Assembly (NCBI RefSeq): GCF_027270315.1
Contig: NZ_CP114413.1
Coordinates: 8,928,001-8,992,000 of the forward strand
Source of the DNA: Streptomyces cinnabarinus
Lineage (GTDB): Bacteria; Actinomycetota; Actinomycetes; Streptomycetales; Streptomycetaceae
Reading direction: 5' to 3'
Length of the DNA: 64,000 nucleotides
The notes beneath the pieces are model-generated. The model worked only from the letters and a program-made list of their open reading frames with translations, was not told where the DNA came from and did no database searches. Positions within the stretch are counted from its first letter, which is position 1. The number at the start of each line of letters is the position of its first letter. Below, piece by piece: positions 1 to 7,497 of the stretch. The position numbers and the translations under genes were made by a program.

Positions 1-227
1 CGCGCCACGAACTCGTCATCACCCACAACTTCCTCGTCGGCTGGCTCGTCCGAGCCGCCCTCGCCGCGCCGAAGTGGAGATGGCTGGGCATCAACCACGC
101 CAACGCCGCCCTGACCGTCATCCGATACGCGCCCGACCGCCCCCCGTCGCTCCTCCTCTTCAACGACACCCGTCACCTCCCCGCGGAGCTCCGCTGGACC
201 GGCTTCCCGCAGGAACTCCATGTCTGA
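1..227 (+). CDS. Histidine phosphatase family protein, C-terminal part (cut by window edge)
   Basis: The open frame beginning at base 3 gives 74 residues and ends at TGA 225-227; the start lies outside the window. The segment VITHNFLVGWLVR carries the second conserved histidine typical of the histidine phosphatase (phosphoglycerate mutase-like) superfamily, and NHANAALTVIRY matches the last strand of that fold. The true substrate cannot be told from the C-terminus alone; in actinobacteria such proteins are often annotated loosely as phosphoglycerate mutase. Family assignment is from motif recognition; function is inferred. Confidence 0.7.
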   Translation, partial: RHELVITHNFLVGWLVRAALAAPKWRWLGINHANAALTVIRYAPDRPPSLLLFNDTRHLPAELRWTGFPQELHV

Positions 228-313
228 GGCAATTCGCTTGCCCTAGTCACGGGTCGACGCTGAACTGTGGCCGGACTTCACGAGTCGTGGTGCGGCACCC
301 GAGGAGGCAGCGG

Positions 314-1275
314 CATGCCGCGTTCGGACGCTTCCCGGAAACCCCGATCGACGGCGGCGGACTCGGGTGGTCGACGCTCGAAATGGACCGCTGCCGGCTC
401 GCCCTGACGTCGGACGGACGGCCCGTCGGCACCGCCGCCACGCACTCCTTCGAGCTCATCCCGGCCCAGGGGGTGACCGCCGTACTGCGCGCCCGCGGCC
501 AGCTCTTCTCCGTGCTGCTGGCCTCCGAGGCCCCGATCTACGGCAGGTTCGGCTACGGACCGGCGGCCTGCACGGCGCGGCTGAAGGTGCGGCGCCACGA
601 GGCCGCCCTCGCCGCTCCCCGGGCGAGGGGAGTGACCCAGGCTCCAGCGACGGGCCCGGACGACGGCTCGGTCGAAGTGCTGCGTAGGGCCGAGTGCGGT
701 GAGATTCTGGAAGAGGTCTACGACCGGTAGCGCCGCGGTCATCCCGGCGCGCTGTCCCGGCCGCACCGCTGGTGGGCCTTGCGCGCGGGGCAGCCCCTGA
801 TCTCGCTGGCGCCGCGGTACATCGCTGTCCACCGGGACGTCGACGGCGTCCCGGGGACGGGTACGCCAGTTGCTCGATCGAGTCCGGCACCATGACGGTC
901 GACGAGACCGTCGCCACCGACGACGCCGTCTTCACGGTCCCGCCCGACCACCCGCTGCGCCGGCAGTTCGCGAACTTCCGCGCCGCCGAGGTGAGCGGCG
1001 ACACTGACTGGCTCTGGGTACGGCTGCTGGACGTCCCGCGTGCCCTGACCGGGCGCGGTAGGCTCACGGACGGCGAACTCGTCCTCGATATCGACGACCC
1101 GTTCCTCAATGAACACAGCCGCTACCTGCTGACCATCCGGGACGGTAAGGCCGACTGCGTCCCAACGGACCGACAGCCCGTCCTGTCCCTGGACATCAGA
1201 CACGCGGGCCCGGCCACCCGCGCCGACACCCTCTTCCGCACCGAACGCTCCCCACACTGCCTGAACTGGTTCTGA
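314..1275 (+). pseudogene. Eis-like GNAT N-acetyltransferase, decayed
   Basis: Eis-family acetyltransferases are about 400 aa. Here the recognisable pieces are scattered. AFGRFPETP opens the homology near 317. HSFEL and QGVTAV (about 446-483) run straight into SVLLASEAPIYGRFGYGPA (about 508-567), so the acetyl-CoA loop normally found between them (GVLPTHRRRG-like) is missing: an internal in-frame deletion of roughly 30 codons. An amber stop at 728-730 interrupts the frame after EEVYDR, but the same frame continues with PHRWWALRAG and APRYIAVHRD. A shift near 850-857 then moves the family into frame 1 (YASCSIES to SPHCLNWF, stop 1273-1275). With the cofactor loop gone, an active enzyme is not expected. 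The N-terminal border is approximate. Confidence 0.75.
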
Positions 1276-1580
1276 CCTCGCTCGTACACCGTGCACAAGT
1301 CTTCTTCGGGGGCTACTCGTTCGGCCAACGCGTCTCCTGGGTGGCGATCATCTTTGTGAGCTGCTGAGGTACGGCTGCCTTGGCGTAGGGAGTGCGCGGG
1401 GCGTGCAGACCAGGGCGGTCCGTGCTTCCACGCGCTGGTGGATTTCACTCGGTCAGGTGACGCATTGAGCGGACTCGGAACCAATGCCGCGTCATAATCC
1501 GTGCTTTGTGTTTGTTCGTTGGCGCGTGCCGCTATGCGGCCGGCCGACAGGCGGGACCTTTTATGACTGAGAAAGGCGTC
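1276..1580. other. Non-coding stretch between the Eis-like pseudogene and the next gene
   Basis: I see no convincing gene in these 305 bases. A good -10-like CATAAT lies at 1493-1498, but no well-spaced -35 accompanies it. It may drive the gene at 1581 with an untranslated leader of about 75 bases. No clear hairpin or repeat was seen. Confidence 0.4.
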
Positions 1581-2363
1581 ATGTCGATACGGAAAGACCG
1601 TAAATGGGCGCGCCGCGTGCTTGTTGCTGTATCCGTCGCTGCTCCCGGTGTCACGTTCCTGTGCGGCACACAGGCGGCGCGGACGCATGGAGCGGCCAGG
1701 ATCACCTTCATTGTGATCGGTGTGCTGTCGACGGTGGTGACTCCGTTTGTGGCGCACAGGGCACAAAAGCGGGACCGGACGGCGACTGTGGTGGAGATCG
1801 AGGCGGCGAGCGCAGCGGTCGCTGACCATCTGGGGCTCATGGTGACGGTGCCGGGCGAGCGCACGAAGTACTGCGCGAAGATCGAGTCCAAGCTGGTCCA
1901 GCGGCTTGCTGACCATGCTGCGCCCAAACAGGCCCGATGCAGCTATTACGCGCTGACGCCCTCCGGGCAACTGGAACTCGCCGAAGCCACCTTCAACGCG
2001 GCACCCCGCTCGTTCGACCCGAGCGTGGAGAGGCAACTGCTGAACCTGGACCGCATCCGCTACGTACCCGACAACCAGGACGACGATGACGTCAAGGTCA
2101 GTCTGGGGGGAGGGCATCGCTCGGTGGTGGTCGCCCCCGTCTGTGCAGGCAGTCAGCCGCAGGGCGTCCTGGTGATCGACGCCCCCCGTAAAGGATCTTT
2201 GAATAAGGCGACGGTACGGGAGTCCTACGTACGAGCTGTGGCCAGTCTGCTGGGAACAGCGGGTGCGATGAAAGCGGAGCCAACCGTGCCACCCGTGATT
2301 CCAGGACAACCGGGTGGTGAGCCGGACGGTGAGAATACCGCTACTTCGGGTAGAGAAGGCTGA
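1581..2363 (+). CDS. Hypothetical membrane-anchored protein with GAF-like domain
   Basis: 260 aa from ATG 1581, which has GAAAGG five bases upstream; an in-frame ATG at 1563 is a weaker alternative. The N-terminus has a basic stretch followed by two hydrophobic segments (about residues 12-30 and 38-55, the latter ITFIVIGVLSTVVTPFV), then a soluble region of about 190 residues. The alternation of strands and helices, with VVVAPVCAGSQPQGVLVIDAP near residues 195-215, resembles a GAF sensor fold, but no ligand residues can be named. The tail is rich in Pro/Gly/Glu. A 58-aa protein follows 73 bases downstream and may be its partner. Function unknown. Confidence 0.7.
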   Translation: MSIRKDRKWARRVLVAVSVAAPGVTFLCGTQAARTHGAARITFIVIGVLSTVVTPFVAHRAQKRDRTATVVEIEAASAAVADHLGLMVTVPGERTKYCAKIESKLVQRLADHAAPKQARCSYYALTPSGQLELAEATFNAAPRSFDPSVERQLLNLDRIRYVPDNQDDDDVKVSLGGGHRSVVVAPVCAGSQPQGVLVIDAPRKGSLNKATVRESYVRAVASLLGTAGAMKAEPTVPPVIPGQPGGEPDGENTATSGREG

Positions 2364-2436
2364 GAGGTGCAAATAGGAGTGAGCGGCGATATCGACACCT
2401 ACGCTGACGTCACGACCGCACGACTGGGGGGACACC

Positions 2437-2613
2437 ATGGGCACTCCTGACGGTGACATTATCGAATCAGGCCGACGGTGGATGGCGGGCGAAGTGTCGG
2501 ACGACGAGTACTTCTCCAAGGTCGCTCAGTCGGCCATGGCGCACCCCGCCCATGACTGGAGGGACCGGGTGCTGGCGTTGGTGGCGGCGGTGTTCAAAGC
2601 ACGCAGCACCTGA
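2437..2613 (+). CDS. Small hypothetical protein (58 aa)
   Basis: ATG 2437 is preceded by a G-rich ribosome site (GGGGGG at 2426-2431). The 58-aa product is acidic in the middle (EVSDDEYFSKV) and ends VLALVAAVFKARST, a probable short amphipathic or hydrophobic helix. Codon use shows the usual third-position GC bias. It sits downstream of the GAF-like membrane protein in the same orientation and may be co-transcribed. I do not recognise a family; confidence rests on start-site quality and codon bias. Confidence 0.55.
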   Translation: MGTPDGDIIESGRRWMAGEVSDDEYFSKVAQSAMAHPAHDWRDRVLALVAAVFKARST

Positions 2614-2737
2614 CCGTGGCGTCGGCTGGTCCTGACGGCGCCCAACGTCAGGTGCCGGAGCATCCGTATGCGGGTTCTCGGGGTGTGGCCTCGCGGTGGT
2701 GACGGACAGTCAACGTCCTGCCACCGTTGTACCCGAG

Positions 2738-3289
2738 ATGTGCCAAGATCAGCGCGTGGACCAAGATCGGGTGACTCTGCGTCAGCTCAAGCTGGGCGAC
2801 TGGCAATCGGTGCACTCCTGGGCCGGCCTTGAGGAGGCCTGCCGGTATCAGCCTTGGGGCCGAACAGCGAGGAGCAGACGCGCGCGTTCGTGCAAGTCGC
2901 CGTCGAGGCCTGGTCGCACGCCGATCAGAAGAGATTCGCCTACATTGCTCGGTTCGACGATGAACTCGTCGGCATGGGGGAGTTGCACGTTCGTAGCCGT
3001 CCGCAGCGTCAGGGCGAGATTGCATGCATCGTGCACCCGAGGGTCTGGGGGCGTGGCGTGGGCACGGCGATCGGGCGACAGCTGCTGGCGCGGGGGTTTG
3101 AGGGGCTCGGGCTCCACCGGATCTACGCGACCTGCAAACCCACGCAATCGCGCGTCGTCTCGGGTGCTCGGCAAGCTCGGTATGACGTATGAGGGGCGGC
3201 ATCGGCACACCGCGTTGATCCGGGACGGCTAGCGGGACTCCGAGGTCTTCAGCATCCTCGAAGAGGAGTGGCTCCCGGAGCCTCGGTGA
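2738..3289 (+). pseudogene. GNAT acetyltransferase (RimJ/RimL type), disrupted three times
   Basis: The family reads clearly only if the frame is changed. Frame 2 gives VTLRQLKLGDWQSVHSW to about 2850. Frame 1 then gives FAYIARFDDELVGMGELHVR and the acetyl-CoA loop HPRVWGRGVGTAIG (about 3033-3075). Near 3145 the sequence returns to frame 2 with ASSRVLGKLGMTYEGR. An amber codon at 3230-3232 sits where relatives have Trp (RDG-stop-RDSEVFSILEEEW), and the frame then runs to TGA 3287-3289. ATG 2738 or GTG 2756 is the likely old start. Two indels plus a nonsense change argue for a dead gene rather than programmed shifts. Confidence 0.8.
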
Positions 3290-3300
3290 AGGTGCCTGGC

Positions 3301-3317
3301 CCGCAGGTCCCCTGCGG
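3301..3317. terminator. Short GC hairpin after the GNAT pseudogene
   Basis: Perfect 7-bp stem CCGCAGG/CCTGCGG with a 3-base loop, 12 bases after the last stop of the disrupted acetyltransferase. There is no T-tract. Weak evidence for a former terminator. Confidence 0.3.
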
Positions 3318-3446
3318 TGGTGCTGAGGTGCGATCTGGATTCTCTCGGAGTTCGGCGGTCCGCGGATGTCGAGAACGCGCCGGCGGCTCCGTCCCAGGGA
3401 CATCAGCGGCCACCAGCGGCCGTACGAGGAAGAGGGAGAAACCGGC

Positions 3447-3887
3447 ATGGCGATTCAGCGGATGGACAATGTGGGCATCGTCGTCGACGACATGGACGCC
3501 GCTATCGCGTTCTTCGTGGAGCTCGGTTTGGAGCTGGAGGGCCGGACGGAGGTCGAGGGCCTCGTCGCCGATCAGTGCACCGGACTCGACGGTGTGCACT
3601 GCGACATCGCGATGGTCCGTACTCCGGACGGTCACAGTCGGCTCGAGCTGGCGAAGTACCGCAGCCCGGCGGCTGTCAGCGCCGGGCCGCGCAACCAGCC
3701 GCACAACATCCTGGGCACGCATCGCGTGATGTTCGCCGTCGACGACATCGAGGACACCGTTGCCCGACTGCGCCCGCACGGCGCCGAACTCCTCGGCAAG
3801 ATCGCCCGGTTCGAGGACAGCTACCTGCTCTGCTACGTCCGCGGCCCGGAGGGCATCATCATCGGACTGGCCCAGCAACTGCGCTGA
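3447..3887 (+). CDS. VOC (glyoxalase/bleomycin resistance/dioxygenase) family protein
   Basis: 146 aa from ATG 3447, chosen because GAGGAAGAGGGAG lies just upstream; longer in-frame starts extend into non-homologous sequence. Two beta-alpha-beta-beta-beta halves are visible: MDNVGIVVDDMDAAIAFF at the N-terminus and HRVMFAVDDIEDTVARL in the second half, ending with CYVRGPEGIIIGLAQQL. Candidate metal ligands at strand ends are the usual His/Glu positions (HCD, LEL, GPEG). VOC proteins act as lyases, dioxygenases or resistance proteins; the substrate here is unknown. It converges on arsM, 61 bases apart; some arsenic clusters carry VOC-type ArsI C-As lyases, but this protein lacks an evident vicinal Cys motif. 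Confidence 0.8.
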   Translation: MAIQRMDNVGIVVDDMDAAIAFFVELGLELEGRTEVEGLVADQCTGLDGVHCDIAMVRTPDGHSRLELAKYRSPAAVSAGPRNQPHNILGTHRVMFAVDDIEDTVARLRPHGAELLGKIARFEDSYLLCYVRGPEGIIIGLAQQLR

Positions 3888-3903
3888 GGAGGAGCAACCG
3901 AAC

Positions 3904-3927
3904 CACGCACCAGTGGGTGTGTGCGTG
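3904..3927. terminator. Possible bidirectional hairpin between VOC gene and arsM
   Basis: CACGCAC at 3904-3910 pairs with GTGCGTG at 3921-3927 across a 10-base loop, in the short gap between two convergent genes. No T-tract; modest stem. Confidence 0.35.
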
Positions 3928-3948
3928 CCTGTCGGCGGGCGTGAGGGG

Positions 3949-4842
3949 TCAGCTTTGGCAGGCGCATCCGGCGGCGTCCTTGGCCGCGCTGACGGTGGTG
4001 AACGGGTCGGTCGCCTGCTCGGCGGGGGTGCAGCAGGCGGTGACGCCGCAGCAGGAGCCGTCGGAATCGGAAGCAGACGTTGCGGGGGCGTCTGTGGTGG
4101 GCTTCGTGGCGCGGACGATGGCGGAGTGCATGCCGTCGGCGACCGGGTGGGTCGGGGTGATGTCGATGTCCGTGAAGCCGGCCGCCTCCAGTCCCGCGCG
4201 GTATTCGGCGAAGGACAGCGCGCCGGCGATACAGCCGACGTAGTCGCCGCGCTCGGCCCGCTGGTCTGTGGTGAGGGTGTCGTCGGCGACGACGTCGGAG
4301 ACGCCGATCCGGCCGCCGGGTCGCAGGACGCGGAAGGTCTCGGCGAACACGGCGGGCTTGTCGGTGGACAGGTTGATCACGCAGTTGGAGATGACGACGT
4401 CGATCGTGTTCGCGGGCAGCGGGACGGCTTCGATGGTGCCCTTGAGGAATTCGACGTTCGTCGCGCCGGCCTTCGCCGTGTTGGCGAGGGCCAGGGCGAG
4501 CATCTCGTCGGTCATGTCCAGCCCGTACGCCTTGCCGGTCGGGCCGACGCGGCGGGCCGAGAGCAGGACGTCGATGCCGCCCCCGGAGCCGAGATCGAGG
4601 ACGCGCTCACCTTCGCGGAGTTCGGCTACGGCGGTGGGGTTGCCGCAGCCGAGTGAGGCGGCGACGGCCTCGGCGGGCAGGGCATCGCGCTCGTCGGCGG
4701 CGTACAGGGTGGAGCCGAAGTTCTCGTCGACCTCGACCGGCTCGGGCCCGCAACAGGCGCTGCCGCCCTCGGTGACCTTCACGGCCGCCGCCGCGTACCG
4801 TCGGCGGACGGACTCTCGCAGGTCGGTGGTCTGCTCGTTCAT
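3949..4842 (-). CDS. arsM: Arsenite S-adenosylmethionine methyltransferase ArsM
   Basis: 297 aa. Class I SAM-dependent methyltransferase: VLDLGSGGGIDVLL (residues 81-94) is the SAM-binding motif I. The three cysteines needed for As(III) methylation in the family are present: C66 in SLGCGNP, C154 in SNCVINLS and C204 in VGCIAGAL. Extra Cys pairs occur at 30-31, 264-265 and 270-271, and C293/C295 are near the end, suggesting more thiol sites for As(III). The product converts arsenite to methylated, partly volatile arsenicals in the cytoplasm. It is divergent from arsR across a 105-bp region holding a strong inverted repeat, so it is probably repressed by that ArsR. Confidence 0.93.
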   Translation of the reverse strand: MNEQTTDLRESVRRRYAAAAVKVTEGGSACCGPEPVEVDENFGSTLYAADERDALPAEAVAASLGCGNPTAVAELREGERVLDLGSGGGIDVLLSARRVGPTGKAYGLDMTDEMLALALANTAKAGATNVEFLKGTIEAVPLPANTIDVVISNCVINLSTDKPAVFAETFRVLRPGGRIGVSDVVADDTLTTDQRAERGDYVGCIAGALSFAEYRAGLEAAGFTDIDITPTHPVADGMHSAIVRATKPTTDAPATSASDSDGSCCGVTACCTPAEQATDPFTTVSAAKDAAGCACQS

Positions 4843-4891
4843 TTCACACTCCCATGTGGCGGGGCATGGCAAGGCCCCGGAACGTCTTGTA

Positions 4892-4938
4892 TTGACGTTC
4901 TTCAATTCAACCTTGCGCCTTGAATTGAAGAATGTCAA
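4892..4938. promoter_or_regulatory. ArsR-type operator in the arsM/arsR divergent promoter
   Basis: Two 19-base arms, 4892-4910 (TTGACGTTCTTCAATTCAA) and 4920-4938, are inverted copies with one mismatch, separated by 9 bases. The AT-rich arms stand out from GC-rich surroundings and lie 50 bp from arsM and 9 bp from the arsR start codon. Each arm contains the TTGAA/TTCAA core common in ArsR/SmtB operators, so there may be two dimer sites. Confidence 0.8.
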
Positions 4939-4947
4939 CATAGAGGT

Positions 4948-5322
4948 ATGTCGAAGCAAGAGCTTGAGGTGATCGGCCAGGACGCAGCCTGCTGCCCTGG
5001 CCTGTCGGCTGCGCCCCTGGACGAGAACCAGGCCGCCGACCTGGCGAAGGTCTTCAAGGCTCTGGGCGATCCCGTCCGACTGCGTCTGATGTCGATGATT
5101 GCCTCCCGCGGCCAGGGCGGAGAGGTGTGCGTCTGTGAGCTGACTCCGGCCTTCGACCTGTCCCAGCCGACCATCTCCCACCACCTCAAGCTCCTGCGCC
5201 AAGCCGGGCTGATCGACTGCGAGCGTCGTGGCACATGGGTCTACTACTGGGCGCTCCCCGGCGTCCTGGACAACCTCGCCGCGTTCCTGACCGCCACCCG
5301 ACCCGCCGGAGTCACCGCGTGA
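4948..5322 (+). CDS. arsR: ArsR/SmtB family arsenic-responsive repressor
   Basis: 124 aa. Winged helix-turn-helix with recognition region LSQPTISHHLKLLRQAGL (about residues 71-88) followed by a wing around CERRGTWVYYW. The C61-V-C63-E-L motif at the start of helix alpha3 matches the classic ArsR As(III)/Sb(III) site (ELCVCDL in E. coli). An additional Cys pair (C15, C16) near the N-terminus could be a third ligand. ATG 4948 has GAGG at 4943-4946. It begins an operon with the channel gene (GTGA overlap) and arsC. It is expected to bind the inverted repeat just upstream and release it when arsenite binds. Confidence 0.92.
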   Translation: MSKQELEVIGQDAACCPGLSAAPLDENQAADLAKVFKALGDPVRLRLMSMIASRGQGGEVCVCELTPAFDLSQPTISHHLKLLRQAGLIDCERRGTWVYYWALPGVLDNLAAFLTATRPAGVTA

Positions 5323-6044
5323 ACGCACCGCTCGGCCGCCGTGTCGCCGCCGAGGCGATCGGCACCGCGCTGCTGGTGACGGTCGTGGTCGGCTCCGGTA
5401 TCCAGGCCACCGACCTGACGCACGACGTCGGTGTGCAGCTGCTCGCCAACTCGCTCGCCACGGTCTTCGGCCTGGGCGTGCTCATCCTGCTGCTGGGGCC
5501 CGTGTCCGGTGCGCACTTCAACCCGGCCGTCACGCTGGCCGCCTGGTTCACCCGCCGTCGTGATCCGGATGGTCTGGCCCTGCGGGACGTCGCCGCATAC
5601 CTACCCGCCCAGATCGCCGGTGCGATAGGCGGCGCGGTCCTGGCCGACGCGATGTTCGCCAAGCCACTGGTGAAGTTCTCCACCCACGACCGGTCCGCCG
5701 GGCACCTGCTGCTGGGCGAGGTCGTCGCAACGGCCGGGCTGATTCTGCTGATCCTCGGCCTCAGCCGGATCGGCCGCGCCGCCCTCGCCCCGGCTGCGGT
5801 TGCCTCCTACATCGGGGCCGCGTACTGGTTCACGTCCTTCGCGAATCCGGCGGTGACCATCGGCCGGACGTTCACCGACACCTTCGCCGGCATCGCCCCT
5901 GCCTCCGTCGCCCCGTTCATCGCGGCCCAGTTGCTGGGAGCCGTGGTCGGGCTGGGGGTCGTCGTGCTGGTCTACGGCCGCTCTGCTCACGCCCCGGAAG
6001 GGGTCGTCGTCCCGCACGGCGATCCGAAACCCGCTGTCTCCTGA
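5319..6044 (+). CDS. MIP/aquaporin family channel, probable arsenite efflux channel
   Basis: 241 aa from GTG 5319, which overlaps the arsR stop. Six hydrophobic segments and two half-helices carry the NPA signatures: HFNPAVT (68-70) and FANPAVT (176-178), the second followed by R183 of the selectivity filter. Between arsR and arsC it occupies the place normally held by an ArsB or Acr3 pump. In Sinorhizobium meliloti, AqpS in the same position lets internally produced arsenite leave by downhill diffusion after ArsC reduces arsenate. The same role is inferred here; no ArsB/Acr3 gene is visible in the window. Confidence 0.9.
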   Translation: MNAPLGRRVAAEAIGTALLVTVVVGSGIQATDLTHDVGVQLLANSLATVFGLGVLILLLGPVSGAHFNPAVTLAAWFTRRRDPDGLALRDVAAYLPAQIAGAIGGAVLADAMFAKPLVKFSTHDRSAGHLLLGEVVATAGLILLILGLSRIGRAALAPAAVASYIGAAYWFTSFANPAVTIGRTFTDTFAGIAPASVAPFIAAQLLGAVVGLGVVVLVYGRSAHAPEGVVVPHGDPKPAVS

Positions 6045-6075
6045 CCGATCCGCTACGCCGAGAAGGCCCCTGCTC

Positions 6076-6492
6076 ATGAGCTCTTCCACCGCGCCGCGTC
6101 CGTCGGTCCTGTTCGTCTGCGTCCACAACGCCGGCCGCTCCCAGATGGCCGCCGCCTTCCTCACCCACCTCGCGGGCGACCGCATCGAGGTCCGCTCCGC
6201 CGGCTCGGCTCCCGCGGACACCGTCAACCCCGCCGTGGTCGAGGCGATGAGCGAGGTCGGCATCGACATCTCCGCCGAAACCCCGAAGATCCTCACGGTC
6301 GAGGCCGTCCAGGCATCCGACGTCGTCATCACCATGGGGTGCGGCGACACCTGCCCCGTCTTCCCTGGCAAGCGCTACCTCGACTGGCAGCTCGACGACC
6401 CGGCCGGGCAAGGCGTTGACGCCGTACGCCCCATCCGCGACGCGATCGAGACCCGCGTCCGGGCGCTGATCTCGGACGTGGCGCCGGGCTGA
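6076..6492 (+). CDS. arsC: Arsenate reductase ArsC, low-molecular-weight phosphatase fold
   Basis: 138 aa. The catalytic P-loop C15-VHNAG-R21-S near the N-terminus is the CX5R(S) motif, where Cys attacks arsenate. Two further cysteines occur in MGCGDTCPVF (about residues 93-97), and WQLDDPAG supplies the general-acid Asp region. It reduces As(V) to As(III) in the cytoplasm; actinobacterial members use either thioredoxin with internal cysteines or mycothiol/mycoredoxin, and the Cys pattern alone does not settle which. Last gene of the arsR operon, 31 bases after the channel gene, with As(III) leaving through the channel or going to ArsM. Confidence 0.92.
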   Translation: MSSSTAPRPSVLFVCVHNAGRSQMAAAFLTHLAGDRIEVRSAGSAPADTVNPAVVEAMSEVGIDISAETPKILTVEAVQASDVVITMGCGDTCPVFPGKRYLDWQLDDPAGQGVDAVRPIRDAIETRVRALISDVAPG

Positions 6493-6639
6493 CGGGCAGG
6501 CCCCTTCGCTCCGCTCGGCGGCGCGGCACGGGCGCGGTACGCGGCCACACCGCTATGACTCCGCCCCCTGGGGGGCGCCCATGCTGCGTGGGCCGCAGAT
6601 CGCGCCTGGAACACCGTCGCGGTTGGTTACTGTGCATCA

Positions 6640-7341
6640 ATGTCGAACACGCGCACGCATGGCGCCTATCGGACGGGCGGCCTATGGGCCGCGGCGGGAC
6701 TGTCGTTCGTCGCCCTGGTCGTCGGCTCAGGGGTCGCCCTGATCGGCATGCTGGAGTTCGACGAGCGGTGTATGCAGGGTCTGACGCGGGGGCCGGGCCG
6801 ACTCCTGCGGGTGCGCGACCAGGCATTTCCCCCCGCCACCATCTGCGAGTTCGAGAACGGGGAGGTCGCCTCGATCGGCGGCCGGGGAGTCCTCGGTGTG
6901 CTGCTCTGGGGCGTTCTGCTGGTCCTGGTCGTGTCGCTGATCGTGGCGCTCGTGGCGGAATGCTTCGAGCCGCGACTCGGCGGCGATCTGGTGGTGCCGA
7001 TGTCCAGGGTGGAGAAGCTCCGCCGCACGGGGGCGGCGTTCTTCGTGATCGGTTCCGTGTTCCTCATGTTCTACGTGCTGGTCGGCTGGAAGCTGTTCGC
7101 GGGGCCGTCGTCGGCCTGCTCGGTGGGGGCGGACTGGGGGACCCAAGCGCCGAAGACGCTGGAGTACAGCTTGTTTCCGCCGCGCGCGACCTGCCAGTAC
7201 ACAAGTGGCCTGACGCGGAAGATGATTCCCGACTGGATGGCGTCGCTTGCGGTGGAACTGGCCGTTCCCGCGCTGCTGGCCGGAGTCGGCTTCGCCCTTG
7301 CCCTGCGGCGGTGGAACGCGGAACGGCGGGCGGTGCGGTGA
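6640..7341 (+). CDS. Hypothetical four-helix membrane protein
   Basis: 233 aa with four predicted transmembrane segments: about 13-36 (GLWAAAGLSFVALVVGSG), 85-107 (GVLLWGVLLVLVVSLIVALV), 129-150 (AAFFVIGSVFLMFYVLVGW) and 205-226. Two extracytoplasmic loops carry Cys (CMQG, ATICEFENG; and SSACSVG, RATCQYTSG), possibly forming disulfides. The C-terminus is short and basic. No ribosome site precedes ATG 6640, so translation may be leaderless. No family recognised; it stands alone between the ars operon and a strong terminator hairpin. Confidence 0.75.
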   Translation: MSNTRTHGAYRTGGLWAAAGLSFVALVVGSGVALIGMLEFDERCMQGLTRGPGRLLRVRDQAFPPATICEFENGEVASIGGRGVLGVLLWGVLLVLVVSLIVALVAECFEPRLGGDLVVPMSRVEKLRRTGAAFFVIGSVFLMFYVLVGWKLFAGPSSACSVGADWGTQAPKTLEYSLFPPRATCQYTSGLTRKMIPDWMASLAVELAVPALLAGVGFALALRRWNAERRAVR

Positions 7342-7347
7342 CGGCTT

Positions 7348-7380
7348 GGCCGGGGGATGCCGCGCGGGCATGCCCCGGCC
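7348..7380. terminator. Strong GC hairpin, bidirectional terminator
   Basis: 14-bp stem (7348-7361 with 7367-7380, one mismatch) and a 5-base GCGCG loop, 6 bases after the stop at 7341 and in the gap before the convergent gene ending at 7498. No T-tract, which is common in Streptomyces. Confidence 0.7.
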
Positions 7381-7497
7381 GTCACGACGTGAGCGCCGGT
7401 CCGCCTTCCGCGCGCCCCCGCGTGAGGCGGACCGGTCCGGCGAGGCACACGACGGGTGGAGGCAGAAGCTGGTCGCGGCCGTAGCCGAGTGCGTCGC

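Noticed and set aside
3447..3887. VOC gene as ArsI C-As lyase of the arsenic cluster
   Set aside because: It lacks a vicinal Cys pair expected for organoarsenical binding and is convergent with arsM, not in the arsR operon.
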